Shown: positions 14,870-23,703 of the stretch, one piece after another
Numbering within the stretch: the first letter of the stretch is position 1
Layout: each line of letters starts with the position of its first letter
Assembly (NCBI GenBank): GCA_018970765.1
Contig: JAGWVT010000018.1
Coordinates: 1-42,525 of the forward strand
Reading direction: 5' to 3'
Source: Actinomycetales bacterium
Lineage (GTDB): Bacteria; Actinomycetota; Actinomycetes; S36-B12
Length of the DNA: 42,525 nt
Notes under the pieces: generated by a model
Databases searched by the model: none
Told to the model about the DNA's origin: nothing
Seen by the model: the letters and a program-made list of their open reading frames with translations, nothing else
Made by a program: the position numbers and the translations under genes

Positions 14870-16147
14870 CAGCAAGTGTTCCGACTGCCTGATGTCGGCG
14901 AAGGACTGACTGAAGCCGAGATCGTTACCTGGCACGTGCGCACCGGTGACAGCGTGGTGGTCAACCAGGTTGTGGCGTCAATCGAGACCGCCAAAGCCAT
15001 TGTTGAGTTGCCTAGTCCGTTTGCTGGACGCGTCCACGCCCTTCATGTCGAACAGGGTGCATTGGTTCCTGTCGGCACTCCGATCCTGACGATCGAAGTA
15101 ACACAGGTGGAATCCGTTGATTCAGGTGCGGTGTTGGTTGGCTACGGGGTTAGTGACGGTCCGGGTACTCAGCGGACCCGACGCCCCCGTGCGCAAGCGG
15201 AATCACTGGCGACCGTGCCTGACGTTTCGAATGGGGCTACCACGATAACTCGAGCGAAGCCGCTCGTTCGGCGAATGGCCCGAGAGATGGGCATCGACCT
15301 AGCCAGCATCGTTCCCTCGGGTCGCCAGGGAGAGGTCACCCGCGACGACCTGCTGAGTGCAGCGCAGCAGGCTTCCTACGTCGGTGCGGTGTCGGCGCCG
15401 GGCCTATCTGCGGAGCGAATCCCGGTGCGTGGGGTACAGCGTGCAATGGCCGACGCGATGGTTGCCTCAGCTTTCAGCGCACCGCAGGTCACGGTCTGGC
15501 GCGATGTCGAGGTCAGTCGGTTCGTCGATGTCTTGGCAAAGGTGCGCGACCATCCGAATTTCACTGGTGTGCGAGTGACCCCGTTGGTGTTGGTCGCTGC
15601 CGGGCTTATCCGCGTCATACGGCAGTTCCCCAAGATGAATGCTCGATGGATTGACGAGAGTACTTCCGGCACTGCCGATTCTGATGCCTTGAGTAGTGAC
15701 AGTGCGCATATGCAGCTGCACGGTCATGTGAATCTTGGGATCGCTGTTGATACCGAACGCGGCCTACTGGTACCTAACCTCAAGGGCGCGGAGTTGCTCA
15801 GCCTGCGCGAATTGGCCAAGGGTTTGCAGGAACTCATCACCACGGCGCGCGACGGACGCAGTTCACCGCAGGATCTCACCGGCGGCACCGTCACGATCAC
15901 CAATATCGGCATTTTCGATGTGGACGGCGGGACACCGATTCTCAACCCTGGGGAATCCATGATCGTGGCAACCGGACGTATCGCGGAGCGACCATGGGTC
16001 GTGGAAGGTGCCGTGGTCGTGCGACCGGTTATGACCTTGTCAATGTCCTTCGACCATCGGATCGTCGATGGCTCCCAGGCATCCCGCGCACTCAGTGCGC
16101 TGGCTACCTTCTTGCAGGATCCGGCACTGGCATTACTGCTGGACTAG
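14834..16147 (+). CDS. bkdC: Branched-chain 2-oxoacid dehydrogenase E2 component (dihydrolipoyl acyltransferase)
   Basis: E2 is the core of the complex: it carries the lipoyl arm and transfers the acyl group to CoA. The 437-residue protein has one lipoyl domain (about 14-90) with the lipoylated lysine K54 in IETAKAIVELPSP. A linker follows, then an E3-binding domain (about 140-175, KPLVRRMAREMGID). The catalytic domain ends with the active-site motif HRIVDG (H408, D412). The ATG at 14834 lies eight bases after GGAGGGG. No E3 (lipoamide dehydrogenase) gene is in the window, so the complex presumably uses one encoded elsewhere. The first residues come from a tandem DNA repeat and are probably disordered. 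Confidence 0.92.
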   Translation: MTGDGVAGDGTTQQVFRLPDVGEGLTEAEIVTWHVRTGDSVVVNQVVASIETAKAIVELPSPFAGRVHALHVEQGALVPVGTPILTIEVTQVESVDSGAVLVGYGVSDGPGTQRTRRPRAQAESLATVPDVSNGATTITRAKPLVRRMAREMGIDLASIVPSGRQGEVTRDDLLSAAQQASYVGAVSAPGLSAERIPVRGVQRAMADAMVASAFSAPQVTVWRDVEVSRFVDVLAKVRDHPNFTGVRVTPLVLVAAGLIRVIRQFPKMNARWIDESTSGTADSDALSSDSAHMQLHGHVNLGIAVDTERGLLVPNLKGAELLSLRELAKGLQELITTARDGRSSPQDLTGGTVTITNIGIFDVDGGTPILNPGESMIVATGRIAERPWVVEGAVVVRPVMTLSMSFDHRIVDGSQASRALSALATFLQDPALALLLD

Positions 16148-16156
16148 GGACCTTAG

Positions 16157-16972
16157 TCAGGGAACGATGCGCAGTTGGCCAAGCAGATCTGCGGCTAAGC
16201 CGGCATCTCCGGTTGTTTGAATTCGTCCGGCATCTGGACGTCCGGCGAACGCAGCCAGCAGCGTTGGCCAGTCTGCCGTCATTGTCACGGTGGCGTCTGC
16301 AGGTGTCGGACAAGCACGCGCACGACCGTCAGCGCCCATCTGAACGGCGACTTCACGCAGCACCCCCGGGCCGGTGATTGAGACGACCAGCGTGGCACCA
16401 GCGGGTGCCCCAACGCGCTTACCCCAGATCATGGGTAGACCGCTGAGTAACTGATCGGCCGTGCTCTGCGCGCCCATCGAGCCAAGATTCCCGGGTTGCC
16501 CGATCACTGCACGAATGTCCTGCTCGTGCACCCAACTGTCGAGAGTCCGCATCTGAACCACCCGCCCTAGGGGTAGTTCAAACCCCAGTGGATGGTTAAC
16601 GATGGTCGCTGGATCCTGCTGGCCCGCCAGCAGTTCCTGGTGGCGAAGGCTAATCACTCGCCGTAAGTCTGCGCGAATGTCGTCTGGAGTTTGGCCACGC
16701 CGGGCATCAACGCCGATCTCCGTTAGCTTGCTGTTACTGGTAGCCGTGTGTGGAAGTTCATGCCAAGGCGGTTCATGCTCGATGACTTCGCCGAGCATTC
16801 GAGCTTCCAGATCCACGACATGCGCGACGACATCACCATTTGTCCACCCGGGACAACTGGACGCGGCGTACCACTGACGCTCATCGAGTGACTCGGCCAG
16901 GTCCAGAAAGTCCGACTGCGCCGAGTACCACTCCTTGATGAGTTGATTCATGCTGGAATCAGAGGCGCTCAT
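16157..16972 (-). CDS. Maleylpyruvate isomerase (MDMPI)-family mycothiol metalloenzyme-like protein
   Basis: The 271-residue protein has the two-part build of the actinobacterial MDMPI family. An N-terminal four-helix DinB-like metal-binding domain carries SCPGWTNGDVVAHVVDLE (about 38-55) and the later histidine in DSWVHEQDIRAV. The C-terminal domain resembles SCP-2-like domains. The characterised member isomerises maleylpyruvate with mycothiol, but most relatives have unknown reactions and I make no substrate claim. The ATG at 16972 has no ribosome-binding site. It follows a TACGCT hexamer by six bases, so the mRNA is probably leaderless. Its start is only 23 bases from the divergent amidase start. 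Confidence 0.75.
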   Translation of the reverse strand: MSASDSSMNQLIKEWYSAQSDFLDLAESLDERQWYAASSCPGWTNGDVVAHVVDLEARMLGEVIEHEPPWHELPHTATSNSKLTEIGVDARRGQTPDDIRADLRRVISLRHQELLAGQQDPATIVNHPLGFELPLGRVVQMRTLDSWVHEQDIRAVIGQPGNLGSMGAQSTADQLLSGLPMIWGKRVGAPAGATLVVSITGPGVLREVAVQMGADGRARACPTPADATVTMTADWPTLLAAFAGRPDAGRIQTTGDAGLAADLLGQLRIVP

Positions 16973-16978
16973 ATGCAC

Positions 16979-16988
16979 AGCGTAGGGT
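16979..16988. promoter_or_regulatory. Symmetric bidirectional promoter with two overlapping -10 elements
   Basis: The ten bases AGCGTAGGGT contain TAGGGT on the plus strand (16983-16988), seven bases before the GTG at 16996. The same bases hold TACGCT on the minus strand (16984-16979), six bases before the ATG at 16972. The two hexamers share the TA at 16983-16984. Both genes lack Shine-Dalgarno sites, so one short element may start two leaderless transcripts in opposite directions. Confidence 0.55.
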
Positions 16989-16995
16989 TTTGCAC

Positions 16996-17808
16996 GTGAC
17001 GACCCAGGTAAAGTCGAGTAGTTCGGACGTCCGAGTTGCATTGATCCAACTGGAGTGTTCAACGAGTGAACCTGTCTACGAGCGTGTGCCGCGCGCGATC
17101 GGCCTGATCGGTCAGGCCGCCCAACAGGCCGACATGGTGATGCTCCCAGAGCTGTGGCATGTCGGCGCGTTCGACGTGGAGGCCGCGCGCGAACATGCGC
17201 AGCCGGTGGACGGCCCGCTGGTGAGTGAACTGCAGGTCACTGCTCGCCAGTACGGCATCTGGCTGCATGGCGGTTCCTTCTGCGAGCGTGATGCCCAGGG
17301 GCGACACTTCAACACCAGTGTGCTCTTTGCCCCAGATGGCACCCTGGTCAGTTCATACCGGAAGATCCACCTCTTCGGCTTTCAGGGCGGTGAAACAACC
17401 TTGATGACGTCCGGTGATGAGCTGGTCGTGGTGGACACCCCACTTGGGCCGACGGGCCTGGCCACCTGCTACGACCTGCGCTTTCCGGAGATGTTCCGAG
17501 CATTGGTCGCTGGGGGCGCAACCAGTCTGCTTCTAACCTCCGGTTGGCCGACACCGCGCATCGGCCACTGGGACGTGCTCCTCCAGGCCCGCGCCATCGA
17601 GGATCAATTGTGGGTTGCTGCGTGCAATCAAGTTGGCAAACAACCGGGCATCGACCTCGGTGGCCACTCCTGCGTGATCGACCCGCGAGGAACTGTGGTG
17701 GCCAAGGCCGGAACGCGACCCGAAATCCTCGTAGCGAATATCGATCCTGCGGAGTCACTTCGCTGGCGTGAGACCTTCCCGGTGCTCGACGACATCCGAC
17801 TGACGTAA
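16996..17808 (+). CDS. Nitrilase/omega-amidase-family carbon-nitrogen hydrolase
   Basis: The 270-residue enzyme has the nitrilase-superfamily catalytic triad. The glutamate is E52 in MLPELW, the lysine is K123 in SSYRKIHLFGF, and the nucleophilic cysteine is C158 in ATCYDLRFPEM. The KIHLFGF and CYDLRFPEMFR contexts are those of the Nit/omega-amidase branch (2-oxoglutaramate-type amidases) rather than true nitrilases. It probably acts on a small amide in the cytoplasm; the natural substrate is unknown. The GTG at 16996 is preferred over a TTG two codons earlier because it lies seven bases after TAGGGT. The gene ends 23 bases from the convergent L,D-transpeptidase-like gene. Confidence 0.85.
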   Translation: MTTQVKSSSSDVRVALIQLECSTSEPVYERVPRAIGLIGQAAQQADMVMLPELWHVGAFDVEAAREHAQPVDGPLVSELQVTARQYGIWLHGGSFCERDAQGRHFNTSVLFAPDGTLVSSYRKIHLFGFQGGETTLMTSGDELVVVDTPLGPTGLATCYDLRFPEMFRALVAGGATSLLLTSGWPTPRIGHWDVLLQARAIEDQLWVAACNQVGKQPGIDLGGHSCVIDPRGTVVAKAGTRPEILVANIDPAESLRWRETFPVLDDIRLT

Positions 17809-17831
17809 TAGATCGCCTTTTGGAGTGCGTT

Positions 17832-18605
17832 TCATTGTGCAAGGGACCTCTCGGTCCCGATGACGATCGTCGGATTTGCGGCGGGCTTCAGCCAGGTAAG
17901 GATCCGTCGCATCTGGTGCTCAGGAATGGCGATACACCCGGCAGTACGTCGACCGTTAGAGACGTGTAAGAAGATCCCCCCGCCCAGTCGGGTGTTGGCT
18001 GGTTCACTCGTGCGTCGAATGCCGTTGGAATCTGTGGTCACCCTGCCCTGCGGCAGGTTGTAATCAAGCACGACGACGTATCGATACTGCGATCCGTAGG
18101 ACCACAGGTGCTCCACGTAGGTGCCGTAAGACCGCCACTTGCGGTCGGCGGTCTGCAGGATGTTGTAGGTACTGGGCACCTTGGGGTAGTAGGTCCAGGC
18201 ATCATCGCGATCGAACCGGTGGTACGGCATGGCCGTACCCGGATTGGCGCGTCGACCGAATGCGTCCACCAGCGCATAGGTCCCCATTGGGGTCTTGCCA
18301 GTGCCCTGTCGTCGACGCTCACCCGGAATCAAACCGGACCATCCGAGCGTCGCGGTGACTGGACCATGAACCTGGGCCCAGCTTCCATCAGTACGACGTT
18401 CGTAGGTGCGTAGTTCAGCCGTGGTGGACCGTCGATTCGATGCGACAACCACGATGACCTGTTGAGCGTCACCAATGCCGGCGAGGCCTTCCGGGTCTCC
18501 GAGCGGAAGGGCGGCAGCCGGTGGCGCAAGGCTTATCGCCATTAGACAGACGAGACCAAGAACGATCGCGGACAACCGCGTACGTCGCGATGCCTGAGGC
18601 CTCAT
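17832..18605 (-). CDS. Secreted L,D-transpeptidase-like (YkuD-type) protein
   Basis: The 257-residue protein begins with a signal peptide: RRTR, then a hydrophobic stretch at about 11-30 ending in AAA. The body is a YkuD-like domain, with conserved GTGKTPMGTYAL (about 100-111). The catalytic signature is IFLHVSNGRRTAGC, with H214 and the cysteine C224. L,D-transpeptidases make 3-3 crosslinks in peptidoglycan or attach proteins to it; members of this secreted subgroup are often uncharacterised. Its ATG overlaps the stop of the CopD-CtaG gene by two bases (ATGA), so it is translationally coupled to a copper/oxidase-assembly operon, an unusual pairing. Confidence 0.8.
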   Translation of the reverse strand: MRPQASRRTRLSAIVLGLVCLMAISLAPPAAALPLGDPEGLAGIGDAQQVIVVVASNRRSTTAELRTYERRTDGSWAQVHGPVTATLGWSGLIPGERRRQGTGKTPMGTYALVDAFGRRANPGTAMPYHRFDRDDAWTYYPKVPSTYNILQTADRKWRSYGTYVEHLWSYGSQYRYVVVLDYNLPQGRVTTDSNGIRRTSEPANTRLGGGIFLHVSNGRRTAGCIAIPEHQMRRILTWLKPAANPTIVIGTERSLAQ

Positions 18606-20650
18606 GACGTACCAGACTGGCCAGACCGACGGGCAAGGGATTGCAGGCCCTCGTTGTAAGCACGCAGTTCCGCATCATTGTCACGATCTGCTTGCCGATC
18701 CCGACGCTTGGCTTCACGTTCATCGCTGCGTGCCCATTGCACGGCGATGACGACCAGCAGGATCAGTGTCGGGATCTCGGAGAGCCCCCAGGCAACCTGG
18801 GCACCGGCCAGGGTGTCACGTAGTGGGTCGGTGACCCATTCGGGTCGCACCACCGAGTACCACTCGGGTGCTAACGGTTCGGTGCGCATCATGAGGGACA
18901 CGGCAAAGAACCCATGGAAAGCCAAGGCGAGGAGCAGCATCAGGATCCGACCCCAGTAAGGAACGGGTCGTGGGCGTGGATCAATGCCGATCAGTACCCA
19001 GGCGAACAGGTACCCCGAGATGAGGAAGTGCGCCTGCATTGCCACATGTCCGATGTGGCTGCCCATCAACGTGGCAAATGCTCCGGTGAGATACAGCGTG
19101 TAGGTGCCGAAGACATAGACGACGAATACGTAGAAGGGGTTGGTCAGCACCATGGCGATGGGACTGTTGAGGAGCCAGAGCAGCCATTCCCGTGGGCCGC
19201 GTTGCGTCGTCTTCGACGGTGCCAGTGCGCGAAGGGCAAGTGTGGCGGGTGCACCCAACACGAGAAAAATAGGTGCAAGCATCGTCAGCGTCATGTGCTG
19301 CACCATGTGCAGGCCCACCGAAACTTGGGCATACAGTGCAATCGAGGCGTTCGTGCACCAGATGACTAACCCGATGCCCACCAGCCAGCAGAGCAACCGT
19401 CCAATCGGCCAAGAGTCGCCGCGACCACGCAACCGCAGATACCCGATTACGTAGAGACCGGCCGCGACAAGGCTGACCGCAAGGAAGAGCGGTTCTAGTC
19501 GAAATCCCAACGCGACTGAAGCAAATGTCGGTGCATCCGGATAGTTGGTCCCAAGGAGGTACTCGCCTGGGTCCTCGAACGGGATGAGGAAACGGGGCGG
19601 AGCGCTTGAAGCAAGCGCCAGCCCCATGCCCAAAGCGAGGGCGAGGCAGGTCAATTCCACGACCGCTACGCGTGCCAGTTGACTGCGTTCACTGATATCA
19701 GCGCGTTGGTCAGCTTTGTCACGAGGTCGGCGCAAGATGCGGCGCAGCAGCAGTGAGATAGCGCCAATGCACAGCATTGCGACGAACTTCGTCAGCACGA
19801 TCTGGCCATACCCCGTCTGCCATAACTGTGCGGGGTACTCCAAGCGGGTGTACGCATTTCCCACACCACTGATGGCGACCACGATCAGACACACTGTCGC
19901 AAGTCGACCGAATCGTTGCGTGGTGGATGTAAGTGACCACCCACCTTCGGTTGGTGCTCGCATAAATGCCTGGGCGATGAGGAACACAAGCCCACCGACC
20001 CAAAGGGCGGCGGCAACGGAGTGCGCGGTCGACGACGTCATTGCCAGGGCATGGTCGCCCAGCGCTGACCCATGACCAAACACGCTCGGCAGACTGATTG
20101 CTACGAGGGCTAACACCAGCCACACTGCGGCAAGGCCTGTTGTGGCGGTGAGCACTGAACCGATGGCGACAATCAAGGTAAATGCTGCACCGAGCAACGC
20201 TGCACGTGCAGTAGGTACGTCCCACAGATAGGTGGCGAGTACTCCAGGTTCAAGGACCTCGCTCCAGCTCAGTGCGAGCACGTTGGCGAGTTCTGCGACA
20301 GAGAGCAGGAGCGAGACCATGGTCCATGCCAACGCGGCGAAGTATCCGACAGTTATGGTGTTTCGACCGGAACGTGAGAGCACACCGTCGCGCCCACTTG
20401 GCGCTAGGAAGGCTGCAGAGAGCAGGGCACCAATAGTGATAACGCCAGTGGTGAGTGCTAGGCCACGAAGAGTGGGCACTGCCCAGGTAACTGAGGGGCT
20501 GGCTTCGGCTATCCCGGGTGCCGTAGGCCCGCTGAGTGCGCCGGTCACCACCAAGGCCCCGACCATGGCGAGGAAGCCGACGAGTGTGATGGCTGAACCC
20601 CCGCCGATGATGAATCCGCGGCGTTCGGCCTGCGCAGTGGTCGCTGACAC
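18602..20650 (-). CDS. CopD domain / CtaG (cytochrome c oxidase assembly) fusion membrane protein
   Basis: This 682-residue protein spans the membrane many times and joins two families. The first half (to about 320) is a CopD-like copper-import domain, with HSVAAALWVGGLVFL and YTRLEYPAQLWQTGYGQIVL. The second half (about 370-640) is a caa3-type CtaG domain, with LHMVQHMTLTMLAPIFLVL and the histidine-bearing SHIGHVAMQAHFLISGYLF. The fusion is common in actinobacteria and is thought to deliver copper to the CuB site of cytochrome oxidase. A charged Arg/Asp/Glu-rich cytoplasmic tail of about 45 residues follows. The start is GTG at 20650, three bases after the stop of copC, so the two are one operon. 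Confidence 0.9.
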   Translation of the reverse strand: MSATTAQAERRGFIIGGGSAITLVGFLAMVGALVVTGALSGPTAPGIAEASPSVTWAVPTLRGLALTTGVITIGALLSAAFLAPSGRDGVLSRSGRNTITVGYFAALAWTMVSLLLSVAELANVLALSWSEVLEPGVLATYLWDVPTARAALLGAAFTLIVAIGSVLTATTGLAAVWLVLALVAISLPSVFGHGSALGDHALAMTSSTAHSVAAALWVGGLVFLIAQAFMRAPTEGGWSLTSTTQRFGRLATVCLIVVAISGVGNAYTRLEYPAQLWQTGYGQIVLTKFVAMLCIGAISLLLRRILRRPRDKADQRADISERSQLARVAVVELTCLALALGMGLALASSAPPRFLIPFEDPGEYLLGTNYPDAPTFASVALGFRLEPLFLAVSLVAAGLYVIGYLRLRGRGDSWPIGRLLCWLVGIGLVIWCTNASIALYAQVSVGLHMVQHMTLTMLAPIFLVLGAPATLALRALAPSKTTQRGPREWLLWLLNSPIAMVLTNPFYVFVVYVFGTYTLYLTGAFATLMGSHIGHVAMQAHFLISGYLFAWVLIGIDPRPRPVPYWGRILMLLLALAFHGFFAVSLMMRTEPLAPEWYSVVRPEWVTDPLRDTLAGAQVAWGLSEIPTLILLVVIAVQWARSDEREAKRRDRQADRDNDAELRAYNEGLQSLARRSGQSGTS

Positions 20651-20653
20651 TCT

Positions 20654-21193
20654 TCAGCGTTTCCGTCGTCCGAAGGCAAGAGCTCCGATAATTGCGACCG
20701 CCAAAGCGGCTAGGAGTGCCAGAACCAATGGCAGCACACTCGTTGACTCGGTGACGGAAACCGCAGGTGCAGGTTCGGATGTGACAGCTGGCTGTGCTGA
20801 GCTGGACCCTTCCTCGATCGTGAACGAGATGGTGCCCGATACGGGGTGGCCATCCTCAGACACCACGCGGTAGCCCACTTCGTAGGTACCGCTACCCGCG
20901 GTCGGTGGCCAAGCCAGACTGACAGCCGCATCGGAGACCTGCGGGGGATCGCTCGGTATCACTGAGCCATCGGCGGCCACCAAACTCATCTGCACACCGT
21001 CGGTGAAGAGCGGATCACTGAAGGTCAAGGTGATGACGGCTGGCGGTGCAGTCAGGACTGCCCCATCAGCCGGATCGCTACTGACCAGGTCTGCGTGTGC
21101 CGCTGCTTGGCTGGCGAGGAGTACCCCCAATGCACTCAGCACCACAGCAGCTGCGAATCCACTAACCAGGCTTCGAAAGCGCCATGAACCCAT
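20654..21193 (-). CDS. copC: CopC-type copper-binding protein with C-terminal membrane anchor
   Basis: CopC binds copper outside the membrane and passes it to CopD. The 179-residue protein has a signal peptide (1-32, ending SQAAA). The mature protein then opens with HADLVSSDPADG, whose first histidine is the usual N-terminal copper ligand. The beta-sandwich contains ITLTFSDPL and YRVVSEDGHPVSG, with the second conserved histidine. A Ser/Pro/Thr-rich linker and one transmembrane helix (about 151-173) anchor it, with RRKR on the inside. The ATG at 21193 follows a TAGGCT hexamer by six bases, which predicts a leaderless operon mRNA. The copD-ctaG gene follows directly. Confidence 0.92.
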   Translation of the reverse strand: MGSWRFRSLVSGFAAAVVLSALGVLLASQAAAHADLVSSDPADGAVLTAPPAVITLTFSDPLFTDGVQMSLVAADGSVIPSDPPQVSDAAVSLAWPPTAGSGTYEVGYRVVSEDGHPVSGTISFTIEEGSSSAQPAVTSEPAPAVSVTESTSVLPLVLALLAALAVAIIGALAFGRRKR

Positions 21194-21199
21194 AGAGCG

Positions 21200-21205
21200 A
21201 GCCTA
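21200..21205 (-). promoter_or_regulatory. -10 element TAGGCT for the copC operon
   Basis: The minus strand reads TAGGCT, CGCTCT, then the ATG at 21193. The six-base gap and lack of a ribosome-binding site suggest leaderless transcription of copC. Confidence 0.45.
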
Positions 21206-21244
21206 CGTCTCGCGCCGCTGACCCCAGTTCACGTGATACCGGTC

Positions 21245-21272
21245 GAGGCTGCAGGGTTGAGGCTGCAGGGTT
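21245..21272. repeat. Two perfect 14-base tandem copies at the fadE5 stop codon
   Basis: GAGGCTGCAGGGTT occurs at 21245-21258 and 21259-21272. The second copy covers two bases of the fadE5 stop codon (minus strand, 21271-21273). The copies lie in the 77-base gap between fadE5 and copC. Confidence 0.85.
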
Positions 21273-23106
21273 AGAAGGACTCCTCAGCCATCTCCATCAA
21301 GTCCAGCGTTGTTGACTGCAGCACGGCGCGCTCTGCTGCCAGGAGTGGCAGTCGGTTGCTGGCAAACCACCGTGCGGCCTGAACCTTGCCCTGGTAGAAG
21401 TCACGATCGGCAGAGCCAGATTCCAACGCGGCTAGTGCCACTTCGGCCTGCTGAATCAACAGCCAGCCGATGATCAGGTCACCGCAGGCCATCAGTAACC
21501 GTGTGGTGTTCAGCCCAACGCGATAGATCTCCTTTTGATCCTGCGCGGAAGCCATGGCCCACTGGCCCAACGTGCCAACCATGGCCTGCACCTCTTCTAG
21601 GGCCTTGCCGAGGAGTTCACGCTCCAAGGCCAAGGCACCCTTGCCCTCGTCACCCTTGACGGTCTCAGTGATCTGAGCTGCGAGATGACCAATTGCTCGG
21701 AACTGGTCGCGGACCATCTTGCGGAAGAAGAAATCCAGTCCCTGGATCGCCGTGGTGCCCTCGTAGAGGGTGTCGATCTTGGCGTCGCGGATGTACTGCT
21801 CGAGAGGGTAGTCCTGCAGGAAGCCTGATCCTCCGTAGGTCTGCAACGAAGTGGCGAGCACCTCGTATGAGCGTTCTGAGCCGACACCTTTGACGATGGG
21901 CAGGAGTAGGTCGTTCATGCGCTCTGCGAGATCTAGATCGATCCCGTCTTGATTGACGCCCGCTTGGGCAAGTTGGATCTGGTCCTGCCACGCCGCGGTG
22001 TAGAGCACGAGCGCTCGCATGCCCTCGGCGTAGGCCTTCTGCAGCATCAAACCGCGCCGCACGTCCGGGTGGTGCGTAATGGTCACCCTTGGCGCAGTCT
22101 TATCCAGCATCTGGGTGAGATCGGCGCCTTGAACGCGAGTCTTCGCGTAGTCCAGGGCATTGAGATAGCCCGTGGACAGTGTTGCGATCGCCTTAGTACC
22201 AACCATCATCCGGGCGTACTCGATCACTTTGAACATCTGTGCGATGCCGTCGTGCACATCACCAACGAGCCAGCCGATTGCCGGCTTGCCATCCCCGAAG
22301 GTCAATTCACAGGTGGTCGATGCTTTGAGCCCCATCTTCTTCTCGACATTAGTTGCCCAGACTCCATTGCGGTCACCCAGCTCACCGGTGTTGACGTCGA
22401 ACATGAACTTTGGCACCAGGAACAGCGACAGTCCCTTTGTGCCCGGTCCGGCACCTTCCGGACGGGCGAGGACGAGATGCAAGATGTTGTCGGCCATGTC
22501 GTGCTCGGCAGACGAGATGAAGCGCTTCACACCCTCGATGCGCCAGGTTCCGTCACCATTGTCAATGGCTTTGGTGCGCCCAGCACCCACATCTGAGCCC
22601 GCATCCGGCTCCGTGAGGACCATGGTGGATCCCCAGGCCTTGTCGATGGTGATGCGGGCGATCTGCTGTTGCTGCTCATTGCCGATGCTGTCCAGGATCG
22701 CGGCAAACCCGGGGCCAGACATGTACATAAAGACTGCTGGGTTGGCCCCAAGGAGCAGTTCGCTGGCGGCCCAACGCAGTGTTGGCGGGGCTCCGGAGCC
22801 ACCCAGGTGCTGGGGCAGATCAAGGCGCCACCACTCTGCATCGAACAGGGTTCGGTACGAGGTCTTGAACGACTCCGGCATGGTCACGGATTTCGTCGCG
22901 GGGTCGTAGACGGGCGGATTGCGGTCCGCGTCGACGAAGGAATCGGCCAGGGGTCCCTCGGCGATGCGCTCTACCTCGCGGAGGACCTCGCGCGCCGTCT
23001 CTGGGTCGATCTCCTCATATGGCGCTGCGCCGAGACGATCCTGAATGCGGAACACCTCGAAGAGGTTGAATTCCAAGTCGCGCAGATTGCCTCGGTAGTG
23101 ACCCAT
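21271..23106 (-). CDS. fadE5: Acyl-CoA dehydrogenase FadE5-like
   Basis: This flavoenzyme introduces the 2,3-double bond into acyl-CoAs in beta-oxidation. From the ATG at 23106 it has 611 residues, the length I recall for mycobacterial FadE5, and it matches that protein over long blocks, including [20 protein letters not shown] (161-180). [27 protein letters not shown] and the catalytic-base region [11 protein letters not shown] with E449 are also shared. It therefore belongs to the large FadE5 class with an extra C-terminal domain, not the 380-residue class. GGAGG lies seven bases before the ATG. A TTACT-GACG-AGTAA inverted repeat upstream may be its operator. Neighbouring genes are not beta-oxidation genes. 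Confidence 0.93.
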   Translation of the reverse strand: MGHYRGNLRDLEFNLFEVFRIQDRLGAAPYEEIDPETAREVLREVERIAEGPLADSFVDADRNPPVYDPATKSVTMPESFKTSYRTLFDAEWWRLDLPQHLGGSGAPPTLRWAASELLLGANPAVFMYMSGPGFAAILDSIGNEQQQQIARITIDKAWGSTMVLTEPDAGSDVGAGRTKAIDNGDGTWRIEGVKRFISSAEHDMADNILHLVLARPEGAGPGTKGLSLFLVPKFMFDVNTGELGDRNGVWATNVEKKMGLKASTTCELTFGDGKPAIGWLVGDVHDGIAQMFKVIEYARMMVGTKAIATLSTGYLNALDYAKTRVQGADLTQMLDKTAPRVTITHHPDVRRGLMLQKAYAEGMRALVLYTAAWQDQIQLAQAGVNQDGIDLDLAERMNDLLLPIVKGVGSERSYEVLATSLQTYGGSGFLQDYPLEQYIRDAKIDTLYEGTTAIQGLDFFFRKMVRDQFRAIGHLAAQITETVKGDEGKGALALERELLGKALEEVQAMVGTLGQWAMASAQDQKEIYRVGLNTTRLLMACGDLIIGWLLIQQAEVALAALESGSADRDFYQGKVQAARWFASNRLPLLAAERAVLQSTTLDLMEMAEESF

Positions 23107-23126
23107 CACGATCCTCCTGGCCGATG

Positions 23127-23140
23127 TTACTGACGAGTAA
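23127..23140. promoter_or_regulatory. Inverted repeat TTACT-GACG-AGTAA upstream of fadE5, possible operator
   Basis: Five-base arms at 23127-23131 and 23136-23140 are perfect inverted repeats across four bases. The site is 21 bases upstream of the fadE5 start and overlaps an AT-rich stretch that could hold the -10 (TTATTA on the minus strand). TetR-type regulators of fatty-acid genes commonly use such sites, but no regulator gene is adjacent. The site also lies 41 bases from the divergent gene at 23181. Confidence 0.45.
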
Positions 23141-23180
23141 TAAGCATCCTCCAAACCGTTAACTTTTGCAAGCGGTTGCC

Positions 23181-23702
23181 ATGGCCCACAATGACTCTGT
23201 GCATTCGGGTCCCTGGGAAGCCTCGGTGACCCCGATTGCCCCGCCGACATCGGCAAATCCTCGACTGCGCGAACTTGCCTACGCCGGCCTCGTCACCGGA
23301 CTTTGGTCAGGCCTGCTGTGCCTGCTCATCTTTGCCATAGCGAGGGTGGCCGGGGTGCCATTCCTGCTGGCGGTAGCTGGTGGCCAGACTCCTTCGCTGA
23401 ACTTGGCCTGGTTCGAAGTGTTGTTGATTCCCCTGGCAGTCGCTCTGACCGGTGCACTGGGTAGTTGGCTCCTTCTCGGGCGCCGTCATGCGCAGCGAAT
23501 CGTGTATTGGGCCGGCACCGCGCTGGCGGTGGTGTCGCTCGCCGGTCCAATCAATCAACCTAGTTCGGTGCCGTGGACTGCACGCGTCGCGCTGATGCTC
23601 ATGCACCTGGTGACCTGGTTCCTCGTTGTGCCACAGTTGGCACGCATCGTGGGCGATTCTGAGCCGGGGGCGAGTGTTGAGCAGAGCAGGCGCAGCACCT
23701 GA
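23181..23702 (+). CDS. Small four-helix membrane protein, DUF6069-like
   Basis: The 173-residue product has an N-terminal polar, Pro-rich segment and four hydrophobic helices at about 32-60, 70-92, 103-122 and 136-155. The helix pattern and the [12 protein letters not shown] motif resemble DUF6069 proteins, whose function is unknown. The ATG at 23181 is chosen; an upstream TTG at 23166 is possible and neither has a strong ribosome-binding site. It leads a rightward run: the UbiA-type gene starts one base after its stop. It may therefore be cotranscribed with the arabinan-precursor genes, which makes a role in envelope lipid-linked sugar metabolism possible but unproven. Confidence 0.6.
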   Translation: MAHNDSVHSGPWEASVTPIAPPTSANPRLRELAYAGLVTGLWSGLLCLLIFAIARVAGVPFLLAVAGGQTPSLNLAWFEVLLIPLAVALTGALGSWLLLGRRHAQRIVYWAGTALAVVSLAGPINQPSSVPWTARVALMLMHLVTWFLVVPQLARIVGDSEPGASVEQSRRST

Positions 23703-23703
23703 G

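Noticed and set aside
16147-16160. GGGACCTTAGTCAG resembling a DosR/DevR binding box
   Set aside because: It matches about 11 of 14 positions but lies between two convergent stop codons, where a promoter operator would serve no gene.
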